A stretch of DNA of 64,000 bases from Bradyrhizobium diazoefficiens (GCF_016612535.1 NZ_JAENXS010000007.1:74261-138260), one strand, 5' to 3'; counted from the first letter of the stretch, positions 1 to 6,611 are shown. Numbers and translations are program-made. Notes: a model not told the origin generated them from the letters alone.

Positions 1-19
1 GCACCGCGGGACACACAGC

Positions 20-448
20 TCAGCGAAGCGACCTTCGCCAATAGAGGGTATGCGACCAGGCCCAGGGCACCTTGGGTTCATAGAGCCGATAGCCTGCCTG
101 GATGAAATTATTGGCAGACACCGGATTATCGGTGGTATCGGAGACGATGCCGTCCCATCCGATGCGCCGCCCCCGCGCTTCGATCGCTCGCATCAGCCTG
201 AGCTGAAGTCCCCTCCCCCAATGCCGCTGCAAGACCCCGACCCTGGAGAAGTAGCCGCAATTGCGTGCGTAGGTGGACGCAACAACACCCGCGAAGGCGA
301 CCGCATCGTTACCCTGATAGGCGAGCCACCACGCACCGAGGTCGAACTGCGGCATCGCCGCCGCATCGAAGAACGTCAACCGATGCAGATCAGCCAGGGT
401 GTCGGCAACGTCATCATCAGACGTATCGACGATACGAATTCTGTACAT
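20..448 (-). CDS. GNAT-family N-acetyltransferase
   Basis: This 142 aa protein has the GNAT acetyl-CoA signature: a beta strand followed by QRHWGRG at residues 74-80 and a helix rich in Leu and Arg, matching the Q/R-x-x-G-x-G pyrophosphate-binding loop. A second family feature is the N-x-x-x-x-x-G-Y stretch near residues 114-120. The acetyl acceptor cannot be told from sequence. It is the last gene of a minus-strand run of small phage-like genes (514-1150), 65 bp below its neighbour. Phages and phage remnants often carry such acetyltransferases late in their transcripts, so a phage origin is possible but is inferred. The Shine-Dalgarno before the ATG is weak. Confidence 0.75.
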   Translation of the reverse strand: MYRIRIVDTSDDDVADTLADLHRLTFFDAAAMPQFDLGAWWLAYQGNDAVAFAGVVASTYARNCGYFSRVGVLQRHWGRGLQLRLMRAIEARGRRIGWDGIVSDTTDNPVSANNFIQAGYRLYEPKVPWAWSHTLYWRRSLR

Positions 449-513
449 GGGATTGCTCGTTTGGAGCGGAATGACCTTGCGGATTGTGCGGCGACGTCAC
501 CGCCGGGAGAAAC

Positions 514-813
514 TCACTTGCCCAGCACGACCTTCACGCCGAGCCAGACGGCGCCCATCAGGCCGGTGGCAATCACCGTAATCACGGCCTTGAAGGTGTA
601 GCTCTGCGCCTGTTCCACGCTTTTTCGCCACCGCCGCAGATGCTGGAAATCCGCCCGAACCTCCCTCCGGTCATCGTCTTCGATTCCGAAGGAAGCCAGC
701 ACCGATGCCACGGCCTTCAGCACGATCGCGTCGATGCTGTCTTGCTGGAGTTTGTGCTGCTCGGCCAGCGTCTCGGCCACGATCGCTTTGATTTCGTCAT
801 CTGGTATCTTCAC
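514..813 (-). CDS. Small phage-like membrane protein (DUF6127-like)
   Basis: This 99 aa protein starts at GTG, and that GTG overlaps the TGA stop of the gene upstream (GTGA), so translation is probably coupled. Residues 1-70 are charged and helical, with an acidic stretch near 44-50 followed by W62. Residues 74-97 form one membrane helix, and a short basic end follows. The layout (helical soluble part, then a C-terminal anchor) resembles small DUF6127-type proteins of alphaproteobacterial prophages; that family match is from memory and unverified. It is the third member of a three-gene overlapping set. It may belong to a phage lysis or tail-end module. No enzymatic motif is visible. Confidence 0.55.
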   Translation of the reverse strand: MKIPDDEIKAIVAETLAEQHKLQQDSIDAIVLKAVASVLASFGIEDDDRREVRADFQHLRRWRKSVEQAQSYTFKAVITVIATGLMGAVWLGVKVVLGK

Positions 814-1082
814 CGCTTGATGATCCTTGCGACATTCTCAAAGCCGCGCTTGGCGAAGTAGAAGGAGACGACGAGATTGGCGGTGATTGCCGCAAACCCC
901 GCCAGCGGATCGGTTGATCCAAAGCCAAGGACCTTGTCCCAGACCAGGAGCTTGACGGCTGTTCGGGTATGGCTGCGTGCGATCGACCGGATCTCGGTCA
1001 GCGTTCGCGCCTTCGACGCCCTCTTGGCGACAGGCCGGTAGACGTCCGCCATCTTCGGCTCGTATTCAAGACCATCGCTCAT
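810..1082 (-). CDS. Small membrane protein of phage-like operon
   Basis: This protein of about 90 aa is read from the ATG at 1080-1082, which overlaps the stop of the 23-codon ORF upstream as ATGA. An in-frame ATG five codons earlier exists but would overlap that ORF more deeply. The N-terminal half is basic (TRTAVKLLVWDK near residues 39-50) and residues 58-77 form a membrane helix ending in a basic tail. The basic-then-hydrophobic pattern vaguely recalls DUF2061 membrane proteins. Because it is coupled to its neighbours on both sides, a holin-like or accessory role in a phage-derived operon is plausible. I cannot name the function. Confidence 0.5.
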   Translation of the reverse strand: MSDGLEYEPKMADVYRPVAKRASKARTLTEIRSIARSHTRTAVKLLVWDKVLGFGSTDPLAGFAAITANLVVSFYFAKRGFENVARIIKR

Positions 1083-1150
1083 GCGAACATCTCCCACACC
1101 ACAATCGCGACCAGGCCCGCCAGCGCGAACGATATCAGATGGACGGTCAT
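1079..1150 (-). CDS. 23-residue single-helix membrane peptide
   Basis: This short ORF encodes M-T-V-H-L-I-S followed by a hydrophobic run (FALAGLVAIVVW) and ends E-M-F-A. It would be a membrane helix with almost nothing else. Its TGA overlaps the ATG of the next gene (ATGA at 1079-1082), which overlaps the next again, giving three coupled genes. A peptide of this size at the head of a coupled phage-like operon could be a holin-like or lysis-accessory peptide, or simply a leader that delivers ribosomes to the next gene. The hydrophobicity and exact overlap argue against chance. No protein evidence exists here. Confidence 0.4.
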   Translation of the reverse strand: MTVHLISFALAGLVAIVVWEMFA

Positions 1151-1241
1151 CTTCTCTCCAGCGAAAACAACAATGCGGCAGATCGCGAGACGAGGCGCGA
1201 TCGTTTCGGCGCGAACCTTATCCCCGTCTCCGGGGACCGCG

Positions 1242-1268
1242 GCGGCGCGAGCGAATGGCTCGCGCCGC
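1242..1268. other. GC-rich 11-bp hairpin upstream of the phage-like operon
   Basis: Positions 1242-1252 and 1258-1268 are perfect inverted repeats of 11 bp around a 5-nt loop. No T run follows on either strand, so this is not a clear terminator. It lies about 90 bp upstream of the first coupled small gene (start 1150) and could sit in its leader. Confidence 0.4.
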
Positions 1269-1406
1269 GGGCCGGCACGTTCGCGCGTGCACGGCCAATC
1301 AATGTGGTTCGGACGGCGGCGCGCCGATCGGCGCTCCCTGAACGCGTATCAAGCAAGTGCGTGGCCGTGTTGCGCGGGTCGCCGTCCGATTCCGTAGATC
1401 GAAACG

Positions 1407-1493
1407 AAAAAGCCCGCAGCGGATGCTTCCGCGCGGGCCTGACAAACTCGTTTCGATGATGTCATTCTGCCGGTGTTTTGCCCGACGTGTCAA
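1407..1493 (-). repeat. Promoter-terminator repeat, copy 1
   Basis: Read on the minus strand, this copy has TTGACA (1488-1493), an 18-bp spacer and CAGAAT (1464-1469). About 25 bp later comes a hairpin with arms GCCCGC and GCGG against CCGC and GCGGGC (1412-1438), carrying one bulged base, and then five T (1407-1411). It is the first of seven related copies in 1.4-6.9 kb, all in the same orientation. A transcript of about 50 nt is predicted if the promoter works. The bulged base differs between copies while the stem stays intact. Confidence 0.85.
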
Positions 1494-1540
1494 ATCTGAA
1501 ATGCAATCTGATCGCGACGTTGCAATTCCGCAGCGACATG

Positions 1541-1627
1541 AAAAAACCCGCTGCGGATCATCCCGCGCGGGCTCGACCAACTCATCTCGATGATGCCACT
1601 CTGCCAGTGTTTTGCCCGACGTGTCAA
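1541..1627 (-). repeat. Promoter-terminator repeat, copy 2
   Basis: This is the same element as copy 1, in the same orientation, 48 bp away. It has TTGACA at 1622-1627, an 18-bp spacer, and CAGAGT at 1598-1603 as a weaker -10. The GC hairpin is followed by six T on the minus strand (1541-1546). The stem bulge is A here and T in copy 1. Copies 1 and 2 sit together in a gene-free stretch (1151-1869) between the terminase-like gene and the small membrane operon. Confidence 0.85.
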
Positions 1628-1688
1628 ACGATGTCGGCGTGGCTGCAAGAAGGACGTCAGGAACGCGGAGAGACTCTGCTTGGAATCC

Positions 1689-1763
1689 TCACGCTCGCGC
1701 GAGCGTCACGCGCCGGGTCATCGACTCCACCGACCTCATGCGCGTTCTTTGTCTCTGGTTCAT
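1689..1763 (-). CDS. Possible 24-residue basic peptide
   Basis: This short minus-strand ORF of 24 codons is rich in Arg and Thr. It is preceded by a strong Shine-Dalgarno (AGGAGG) nine bases before its ATG. Apart from that ribosome site there is no support: no domain, and no overlap with another gene. It lies in the 1151-1869 intergenic stretch between a repeat copy and the terminase-like gene, and could be the degraded end of a longer gene, since the same frame is open upstream to about 2030. Confidence 0.25.
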   Translation of the reverse strand: MNQRQRTRMRSVESMTRRVTLARA

Positions 1764-1869
1764 GTGCAAGTGCCTCCTGCATCCATTGGGGCCAGCCGAC
1801 GGACCGCTGCTCCCGATTTTTCCGGGAGAATGGTAGTAGGCCCTACGGGGACTGCTCGCATTTTCTCGC

Positions 1870-2211
1870 TCATCGCAATTCCTCCGGGGATGATGTGGAT
1901 CTCTCGATCTGATTAACGGCCGGCGAAGGATTGTTCGGATGCACGATGACGCGTTCGATCCGCTGCAGCAGTTCGATTGGGGCACCGTCGGTAGCCAAGG
2001 GCTGCACTGGTCTGCCCCAGCCACGGTCAAGAATCGCGTTCGCGGCGGCTACGCGTGCGAACGCGTTCGCGCTCTCCTTGTACATGATGGCGGAGAGTAC
2101 GTTGATTGCGGCTTCGGTCTTGCTCCTCGCCAACACCCGAATGTCATCCAGCGTTGGATCTCCGATGCCGTCGCTGAAAGACAGAGCAGAACTTCTCTTC
2201 AACGTGACCAT
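1870..2211 (-). CDS. Phage terminase small-subunit-like protein
   Basis: This 113 aa protein contains a helical segment that ends with ARVAAANAILDRGWGRP around residues 53-69. That phrase recurs in small phage proteins encoded beside terminase genes in proteobacterial prophages (established pattern, recalled). The rest is low in distinctive motifs. An AGGAG ribosome site lies seven bases before the ATG. The gene begins 36 bp after the T run of repeat copy 3, so that hairpin may insulate it from upstream transcription. No terminase large subunit is in the window, so this is probably part of a decayed prophage. Function is inferred. Confidence 0.5.
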   Translation of the reverse strand: MVTLKRSSALSFSDGIGDPTLDDIRVLARSKTEAAINVLSAIMYKESANAFARVAAANAILDRGWGRPVQPLATDGAPIELLQRIERVIVHPNNPSPAVNQIERSTSSPEELR

Positions 2212-2246
2212 TGGAAGCTCCTAAAAGGAACTGCGTTTATGGAAAC

Positions 2247-2333
2247 AAAAACCCGCGGCGGATTGCTCCGCGCGGGCTGAACCAAACTCTTTTCGATGAT
2301 GCCACTATGCCGGTGTTTTGCCCGACGCGTCAA
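2247..2333 (-). repeat. Promoter-terminator repeat, copy 3
   Basis: Minus strand: TTGACG (2328-2333), an 18-bp spacer, then CATAGT as a poor -10. The conserved hairpin is followed by five T (2247-2251). In this copy and copy 6 the -35 ends in G rather than A. It forms the left end of a longer block (to about 2475) that recurs at 6297-6528. A low-GC two-gene module lies between this copy and copy 4. Confidence 0.85.
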
Positions 2334-2475
2334 CTCCTTTGTGAGGATAAACCGAAGTAGCTCCGGCGCGTGACGGGGGACTCGGTGCGCCGGAGCCGCC
2401 TTTCCAGCCGGCCAATCGGCGGTATGGCGGCACGCAACCAATCCCGGTTTGAAACTGAGGTTCCTAACGCCCCTT
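2247..2475. repeat. 230-bp duplicated block, left copy
   Basis: The stretch from repeat copy 3 to about 2475 matches 6297-6528 in order. Shared blocks include the hairpin, the cgcgtcaac junction, a tgataaaccgaag-like stretch, ctccggcgcgtgac, tcggtgcgcc, ccggccaatcggcggtatg and gttcctaacgc. Substitutions and small indels make it a diverged direct repeat, about 4 kb from its partner. The alignment was judged by eye. It ends close to the broken SRAP gene. Confidence 0.75.
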
Positions 2476-2502
2476 CCGCCCGAGCTTGCGCTCATCCTTT
2501 CT

Positions 2503-2706
2503 GGATTTCTCACGACAGCGCCGAACGCGGTCGTCGAGCCGATTCATCCGAAGGCGATGCCGGTAATCCTCACGACGGCCGAAGAACGAGAGGTTTGGTT
2601 GCGGGGCTCGTGGGATGAAGCCAAGACCCTACAGCGACCACTGCCAGACGAGAGACTAAAGATTGTCGGGCGAGGGAGCGAGAAGGAGGACGCTGTGTCG
2701 GCATAG
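2503..2706 (+). pseudogene. C-terminal remnant of an SRAP (YedK/HMCES-type) protein
   Basis: The plus frame reads [19 protein letters not shown], then VILTT, an EVWL-like stretch and LQRPLPDE, ending at TAG. This is the well-known C-terminal half of SOS-response-associated peptidases, which shield abasic sites in single-stranded DNA by a covalent bond through Cys2. Only about 68 codons remain. The N-terminal part with the catalytic Cys is absent, and the sequence upstream is the duplicated 230-bp block. The gene was therefore cut at about 2490 and cannot make an active protein. It points to past rearrangement at the repeat. Confidence 0.75.
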
Positions 2707-2717
2707 CTCGCGAAGAA

Positions 2718-3218
2718 CTATCCACCACCGACTCGATCGTTATCTTGAACCTGGACAAGGACACCGAAAATATATGCGACCCTAGCGAATGATAGGAAAG
2801 CCCAAACAAATAATGAGAACCAAACGATTATCATTAGATAGAGGAATTTGTCGTCGGGAGATATCGTAAACTTCCAAACGAGCAACGGCATTGACGTAAC
2901 CGTAAGGAGAAATCCGCTCGCGATTGCACGCATAATGTAGGTGCTAAATCTTCTCATCGAGCGAGTTCGGCGGACCTCTCCGATGAAGCCATCGTTTTTT
3001 CCAGCCACAAATCCATAGATTGCAAATACGCAACCGGTTTGAATGGAGGCCCACCCAAATACCGCGGAAAATAGATTACTTGCCGAGATTCGATCCGCAG
3101 CCATAAGCGGAATGATTGACGAGCGGAGCGACCACAGCAAGGCAAGAGCTATAAAGGCGCAACAGATCGGCCCGAAGGCTTCAACCATCCAGCCGAAAGA
3201 TTTGCTAGAGCCACGCAT
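2718..3218 (-). CDS. Four-helix membrane protein, candidate defence effector
   Basis: This 166 aa protein has four predicted membrane helices (about residues 11-29, 49-72, 93-115 and 125-150) and short basic loops. A central RRTRSMRR stretch at about 83-90 probably faces the cytoplasm. The ATG lies inside the end of the upstream gene (14-nt overlap), so the two are co-translated. Base composition is much lower in GC than nearby genes; one 60-bp line counts at 38%. Small multi-helix proteins paired with a soluble sensor are common effectors of phage-defence modules, such as KwaA of Kiwa (four helices). The Kiwa order is the reverse and I see no sequence identity I can vouch for. Defence function is inferred. 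Confidence 0.55.
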   Translation of the reverse strand: MRGSSKSFGWMVEAFGPICCAFIALALLWSLRSSIIPLMAADRISASNLFSAVFGWASIQTGCVFAIYGFVAGKNDGFIGEVRRTRSMRRFSTYIMRAIASGFLLTVTSMPLLVWKFTISPDDKFLYLMIIVWFSLFVWAFLSFARVAYIFGVLVQVQDNDRVGGG

Positions 3219-4053
3219 GCATTTGGTCTCTCAAGGCACTGAGCTTCACTCGATAGTTGGCCTCCGGATCATTGACACTAAGCTCGAGCCTCTCCCTTAC
3301 TGAGAGAATATCTTCCAAAAGGTCTAGGTCCTCCGTCTTCTCGCCTTCTTGCCTAACTCTCGCTTTCATGCTCGAAATTTCGACTTGATCTTGTACGGCT
3401 TGAGCTCTGAAGTGGCGGACCATGGCCTTAATCCTTTCAGAGAGGCCACCTGAATGATGCCCCATAGAAAGATCGATTGTGATGCTCGGCGCCTCATAAG
3501 CTTCGCCCATGTCACGAAATGATCTGACGATTGATTGCGCGCCGCCGCGATCCATCTGATTAAGTTGCGTGGGGCCTGCTACACTGATCGAGATCTTTCG
3601 AACGATTCCTTGGTTGAATTTCTCCCACATGTCCTCGCGCACGATAGGCTGAAATTCGAACCTGGCCCCGTCAACCATTTGGCCTAAGTACTCAGCGATC
3701 CGTCCGGGCGAAATGACGCGCGGATCGTACTGCAAACCAAGATGGTCATTGCCCGGTAGGTACCGAAACACTATCCCGTGTCCTAACGGGTTTCTGATCC
3801 GGAGGGGTCGTCGACCCGTTTCACTTACCTCGGACGGATAGTTCGTTTTCTGTATGCGCGTAAACTCGCCGTGAATCGAGCCACGAGCACTCTCTACGAT
3901 CTCAGCTCTTACGTAATAGTCCTCGCCGAGTTGGCGTTCACGGTCGGCTGGTCGAGGAATATCGCCGATCTGTGAAAGGATACCGCTGAAATTGAGCCGA
4001 CCACCCGGCGCTCTAAGAACACGATAAAATCTAAAAGTAATTCGTCTATCCAC
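3205..4053 (-). CDS. Soluble 282-aa protein of unknown family, partner of the membrane protein
   Basis: The protein starts at GTG behind a strong GGGGGAG site. It opens with an RRITFRFYRV strand. A mixed alpha/beta middle includes GHGIVFRY, LGLQYDPRVISPGRIAEYL and RKISISVAGP. A charged helical C-terminal third (about 205-282) may form a coiled coil. No signal peptide, membrane helix or nuclease motif stands out. It overlaps the downstream four-helix membrane gene by 14 nt, so the two form one transcription and translation unit. GC is lower than the surroundings (about 53% in a sampled line). It resembles the soluble half of two-gene membrane-effector defence systems in architecture only. Confidence 0.55.
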   Translation of the reverse strand: MDRRITFRFYRVLRAPGGRLNFSGILSQIGDIPRPADRERQLGEDYYVRAEIVESARGSIHGEFTRIQKTNYPSEVSETGRRPLRIRNPLGHGIVFRYLPGNDHLGLQYDPRVISPGRIAEYLGQMVDGARFEFQPIVREDMWEKFNQGIVRKISISVAGPTQLNQMDRGGAQSIVRSFRDMGEAYEAPSITIDLSMGHHSGGLSERIKAMVRHFRAQAVQDQVEISSMKARVRQEGEKTEDLDLLEDILSVRERLELSVNDPEANYRVKLSALRDQMHAWL

Positions 4054-4072
4054 TTAGCTCCCCCGCCTGTGT

Positions 4073-4096
4073 GTTGTGTCCATAGGATGACACAAC
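4073..4096. promoter_or_regulatory. 8-bp perfect inverted repeat upstream of the two-gene module
   Basis: GTTGTGTC at 4073-4080 is the exact reverse complement of GACACAAC at 4089-4096, with an 8-bp spacer. It ends 20 bp upstream of the GTG start and just before the GGGGGAG ribosome site. It could be a repressor operator over the promoter or a hairpin in the leader. The regulator is unknown. Confidence 0.5.
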
Positions 4097-4247
4097 TTCA
4101 GCGAAGTATCCAAGAGGGCACTCCTCTCGCAGGGCTAGCCTGTGGATTTGCTCTCAAAACTGACAAGTGGAAAGGCTGTAACAGCCTTAGAACAAAACAA
4201 GAACATCGTCAATGGCTCTCATTGTTTTTCATTGATGTCATACGCCC

Positions 4248-4319
4248 CTACTTCTCCCTCAGCTTCCGCTCGATACGAGCACCAACTGTCTTAGGGAACG
4301 AGCGCTTCACGCCAACTGG
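4248..4319 (-). pseudogene. C-terminal fragment related to the gene at 7545-7793
   Basis: On the minus strand this reads PVGVKRSFPKTVGARIERK, then LREK and a TAG stop. It matches the last 24 residues of the protein at 7545-7793 (SSVGVQRSFAETIDAYIERK, then LREE). Only the tail is left. The fragment stops exactly where repeat copy 4 begins, so the upstream part of the gene was replaced or lost at the repeat boundary. Confidence 0.75.
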
Positions 4320-4389
4320 ATCATTCGGCGCGGGCCGGCCAACTCATCTCGATGATGCCACTCTGCCAGTGTTTTGCCCGACGTGTCAA
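4318..4389 (-). repeat. Promoter-terminator repeat, copy 4 (truncated)
   Basis: Minus strand: TTGACA (4384-4389) and the conserved middle are present, and one hairpin arm (GCCCGCGC) survives. The matching CCGC-GCGGGC arm and the T run are missing; the sequence runs straight into the gene fragment at 4248-4319. It is the only copy without a terminator, and it marks a rearrangement junction. Confidence 0.8.
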
Positions 4390-4412
4390 ATCTTATTGCG
4401 GTTAAACCGAAA

Positions 4413-4604
4413 TCACGCCTCGTTCAGCCCGGCCCCACGGTCGACCACGACCGCTTCTCCCTTGGCGGTCAGCTTGAAGAGGTCGCCATCCCTCTCCACG
4501 TAGCCGTCCGCGATGAGCTCGAACAGTTCGCCGTGCCTGTCATCGCTGAAGGCGATGGACTGGCCGATGTCGCAGAGTGTGGCGATCTGGGCATCCGTCA
4601 GCAT
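4413..4604 (-). CDS. Small winged-helix-like hypothetical protein
   Basis: This 63 aa protein has the pattern of a compact winged-helix unit: helix (DAQIATLCDIG), helix (GELFELIADGYVER) and a beta wing (GDLFKLTAKGEAVV). A similar layout occurs in the 73 aa protein at 32632-32853 (GLIELGLVVV, then TPAGRKVLV), so both may belong to a broad family of small proteins with an L-T-x-x-G wing. DNA binding is not shown. The gene ends 24 bp before repeat copy 4 and starts 78 bp after copy 5, so it is bracketed by repeats and probably transcribed on its own. Confidence 0.6.
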   Translation of the reverse strand: MLTDAQIATLCDIGQSIAFSDDRHGELFELIADGYVERDGDLFKLTAKGEAVVVDRGAGLNEA

Positions 4605-4681
4605 TGTATCCTCCTGACGGACTAAAATCCGAAGGGCGCGAAGGGTTCCTCCGCCGCGCGGCCGGAGGTCGCTGCGACGGC

Positions 4682-4775
4682 AAAGCCCGCGGCGGATGCC
4701 TCCCGCGCGGGCTCGATCTCACTCTTCCGATTTTCCGATGATGCCATTCTGCCAGTGTTTTGCCCGACGTGTCAA
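4682..4775 (-). repeat. Promoter-terminator repeat, copy 5
   Basis: Minus strand: TTGACA (4770-4775), an 18-bp spacer, CAGAAT (4746-4751), then the conserved hairpin and only three T. It shares with copy 7 a longer middle (GGAAAATCGGAA) and flanking sequence outside the unit (a tcctgacgg...aaaatccga stretch at 4611-4631 and at 6692-6714), so copies 5 and 7 form a subfamily. It starts 15 bp after the DUF1330 stop codon. Confidence 0.85.
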
Positions 4776-4789
4776 ACGCCGAGCAATTT

Positions 4790-5077
4790 TCAGACGCCAG
4801 GAAACGCCCAGACATTTATGGTGGCGACACCCTCGCGCAGCTTCTTGATCGGTACATAGTCCGGAGAATTCCAGAAGGCATGAATGGCCTCCATAGTGGG
4901 AAACTCAAACATGACCACCGGCCGGGTGTCGTGATCGCCTTCGAAGATTTCGACCTTTGCACCTCGAGCGGCGATTTTGCCTCCAAACTTGGCAATGAAC
5001 GGAACGACCGCCTCGCGGTACTTCTGATATTGAGGTTCGTCGGCAATTGTGGCTTGAACAATAAAATATGCAGACAT
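4790..5077 (-). CDS. DUF1330 family protein
   Basis: This protein of about 95 aa starts MSAYFIVQATI. DUF1330 proteins are small ferredoxin-like alpha/beta-barrel dimers of unknown activity. The family pattern is visible: an N-terminal strand, YQKYREAVVPFIAKFGGK, then VVMFEFPTMEAIHAFWNSPDY, where the F-W-x-S-x-x-Y stretch is typical. I placed the start at 5077 because AGGG sits nine bases upstream; in-frame ATGs at 5086 and 5104 are also possible. It follows an ABC substrate-binding gene (110 bp gap) in the same direction. A role in detoxification or small-molecule turnover is only a guess. Confidence 0.85.
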   Translation of the reverse strand: MSAYFIVQATIADEPQYQKYREAVVPFIAKFGGKIAARGAKVEIFEGDHDTRPVVMFEFPTMEAIHAFWNSPDYVPIKKLREGVATINVWAFPGV

Positions 5078-5186
5078 GATAGCCATCCCTGTGCGTGCTT
5101 CCAAGGACGGTAAGCGTAATCACTTGGCGGCCTGTTGTCGATGTCGCCAAGCATCCACCGTGGGTCGGAAGCAGAAATGCTGATCC

Positions 5187-6173
5187 TTATTCGATAACAA
5201 CGTCCGCCGAGGCAAGCAAACTCGGCGAGATCGGGAGATCGAGCGCTTTTGCCGTTTTGAGATTGAGCAGTAATTCAAATTTTGTTGGTGTTTGAACCGG
5301 CAAGTCGAATGACTTCGAGCCCGATAATAATCGAGAAACGTAAGACGCTGCCTCGCGGAATTGCTGGTCCTGATCGAAGCCGTAACTGCATAATCCTTCG
5401 TTTCCGGCAAAGTTGCGTGACGGATAGACGGCAGGCAGTCGATAACGCGCAGCCATTTCCACAATAGGCCGGCGATGAATCAGCATGAAGCCGTCAAACG
5501 CCACCAGCAAGCCTCCGTCCGGACCGGCGGCGAATCCCTGTATCGCATTGTCGATCTCTCCGGCGTCCTGGGCAGGTGCATCGGTCACATCCAAGCCGGC
5601 CGACCGCGCATCTTCAAGCAAGCGTTCCAGCAGCGGCTGCGTCGCGACTCCGCTTTGCCGGCTTCGCAAATACAACACGCGGCTGATTCGCGGGGACAGG
5701 TCTTTCAGCAGACTGAGCCGCTTGCCGACAAGCCCGTTCTCGTAAGTGGTGAAGCCCGTGACGTTGCCAACCGGATGCGAAAAGCTCCCGACGAGAGGCT
5801 GAACGATCGGATCGGGAAGGCTGACAAAGACAATGGGTATCGAGGTCGTTGCCTGTCGGGCCGAAGGAACGGTCGCGCCCTTGGCCAGGATAACGTCGGT
5901 CCCGGACGCCACCACTTCCTTGGCGTTGGCAGTCATCCGCTGGCTGTCGGCCGCGCCCCATCGCACGGTCACGTCGATATTTTTTCCTTGGACCCATCCA
6001 AGTTTTTCCAGCTCGGCTTTGAAGGCGTTGACGCTGGAAATCTCCAACGGATCGGTTTCGGCCGTACTCATCAATATGCCGACACGCCTGATGCGTTCGA
6101 CCTGCTGCGCGCTGACGATAAGCGGCCACGCTGCCGCGCCGCCAACGAGGCCGATAAAGGTGCGTCGTTTCAT
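5187..6173 (-). CDS. ABC transporter substrate-binding protein (PF04392 type)
   Basis: This 328 aa exported protein starts with MKRRTFIGLVGGAAAWPL, which looks like a Tat-type signal. It then has the usual periplasmic-binding order: RRVGILMS, F-x-x-x-L-x-x-L-G-W, GKNIDVTVRWG, PIVFV, and a C-terminal PSLLASADVVIE. Proteins of this family (TrpX-like, PF04392) are abundant in Bradyrhizobium and often stand without permease or ATPase genes, as here. The ligand is unknown. The length is complete for the family. The gene lies between repeat copies 6 and 5, with DUF1330 downstream. Confidence 0.85.
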   Translation of the reverse strand: MKRRTFIGLVGGAAAWPLIVSAQQVERIRRVGILMSTAETDPLEISSVNAFKAELEKLGWVQGKNIDVTVRWGAADSQRMTANAKEVVASGTDVILAKGATVPSARQATTSIPIVFVSLPDPIVQPLVGSFSHPVGNVTGFTTYENGLVGKRLSLLKDLSPRISRVLYLRSRQSGVATQPLLERLLEDARSAGLDVTDAPAQDAGEIDNAIQGFAAGPDGGLLVAFDGFMLIHRRPIVEMAARYRLPAVYPSRNFAGNEGLCSYGFDQDQQFREAASYVSRLLSGSKSFDLPVQTPTKFELLLNLKTAKALDLPISPSLLASADVVIE

Positions 6174-6296
6174 TTGATACCCCTAGCCCAAGGGGGCTAT
6201 TTAAGCCGGTCGAGAGCCTCGCATCCAGAGAATTAGAATTCACGACAGTCTTGTGTCTGCTGAAGGCCCATCAAGCGACATCAGGGCGCTTGGACA

Positions 6297-6528
6297 AAAC
6301 AAAAGCCCGCGGCGGATTGCTCCGCGCGGGCCGAACCAAACTGTTTCGATGATGCCACTCTGCCAGTGTTTTGCCCGACGCGTCAACTTCTTTCTGATGA
6401 TAAACCGAAGCGGCTCCGGCGCGTGACAGGGGGCTCGGTGCGCCAGAGCCGCCATTTCAGCCGGCCAATCGGCGGTATGCCGGCAAGAGACTAAATCCAG
6501 TTTGAAACCGAAGGTTCCTAACGCGTCC
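6297..6528. repeat. 230-bp duplicated block, right copy
   Basis: This is the partner of the block at 2247-2475, in direct orientation. It includes repeat copy 6 and continues through the same ordered stretches to gttcctaacgc. No ORF is shared with good support, so the duplicated unit looks non-coding. Divergence is uniform, which suggests age rather than a recent assembly duplication. Confidence 0.75.
6301..6386 (-). repeat. Promoter-terminator repeat, copy 6
   Basis: Minus strand: TTGACG (6381-6386), an 18-bp spacer, a CAGAGT -10, the conserved bulged hairpin, then TTTTGTTTTG. It lies 128 bp upstream of the start of the substrate-binding protein gene, so its terminator could insulate that gene from transcripts coming from the right. 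Confidence 0.85.
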
Positions 6529-6580
6529 CTCCGGATTGTCCCGCGCCGGTCATCCGAGACGCAGCCAACGGCGAACGCGA

Positions 6581-6611
6581 GATGGTGATGGTGATGATGA
6601 TGATGATGATG
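6581..6611. repeat. GATG/ATG triplet microsatellite
   Basis: A run of gatggtgatggtg followed by six or more ATG units, about 31 bp. It lies in a gene-free stretch and is in frame with no credible gene on either strand. It is likely length-variable by slippage. Confidence 0.8.

Noticed and set aside
2718..4053. Naming the two-gene module as Kiwa
   Set aside because: Only the four-helix-plus-soluble architecture is similar. Gene order is reversed and I cannot see DUF4868 features, so the name is withheld.
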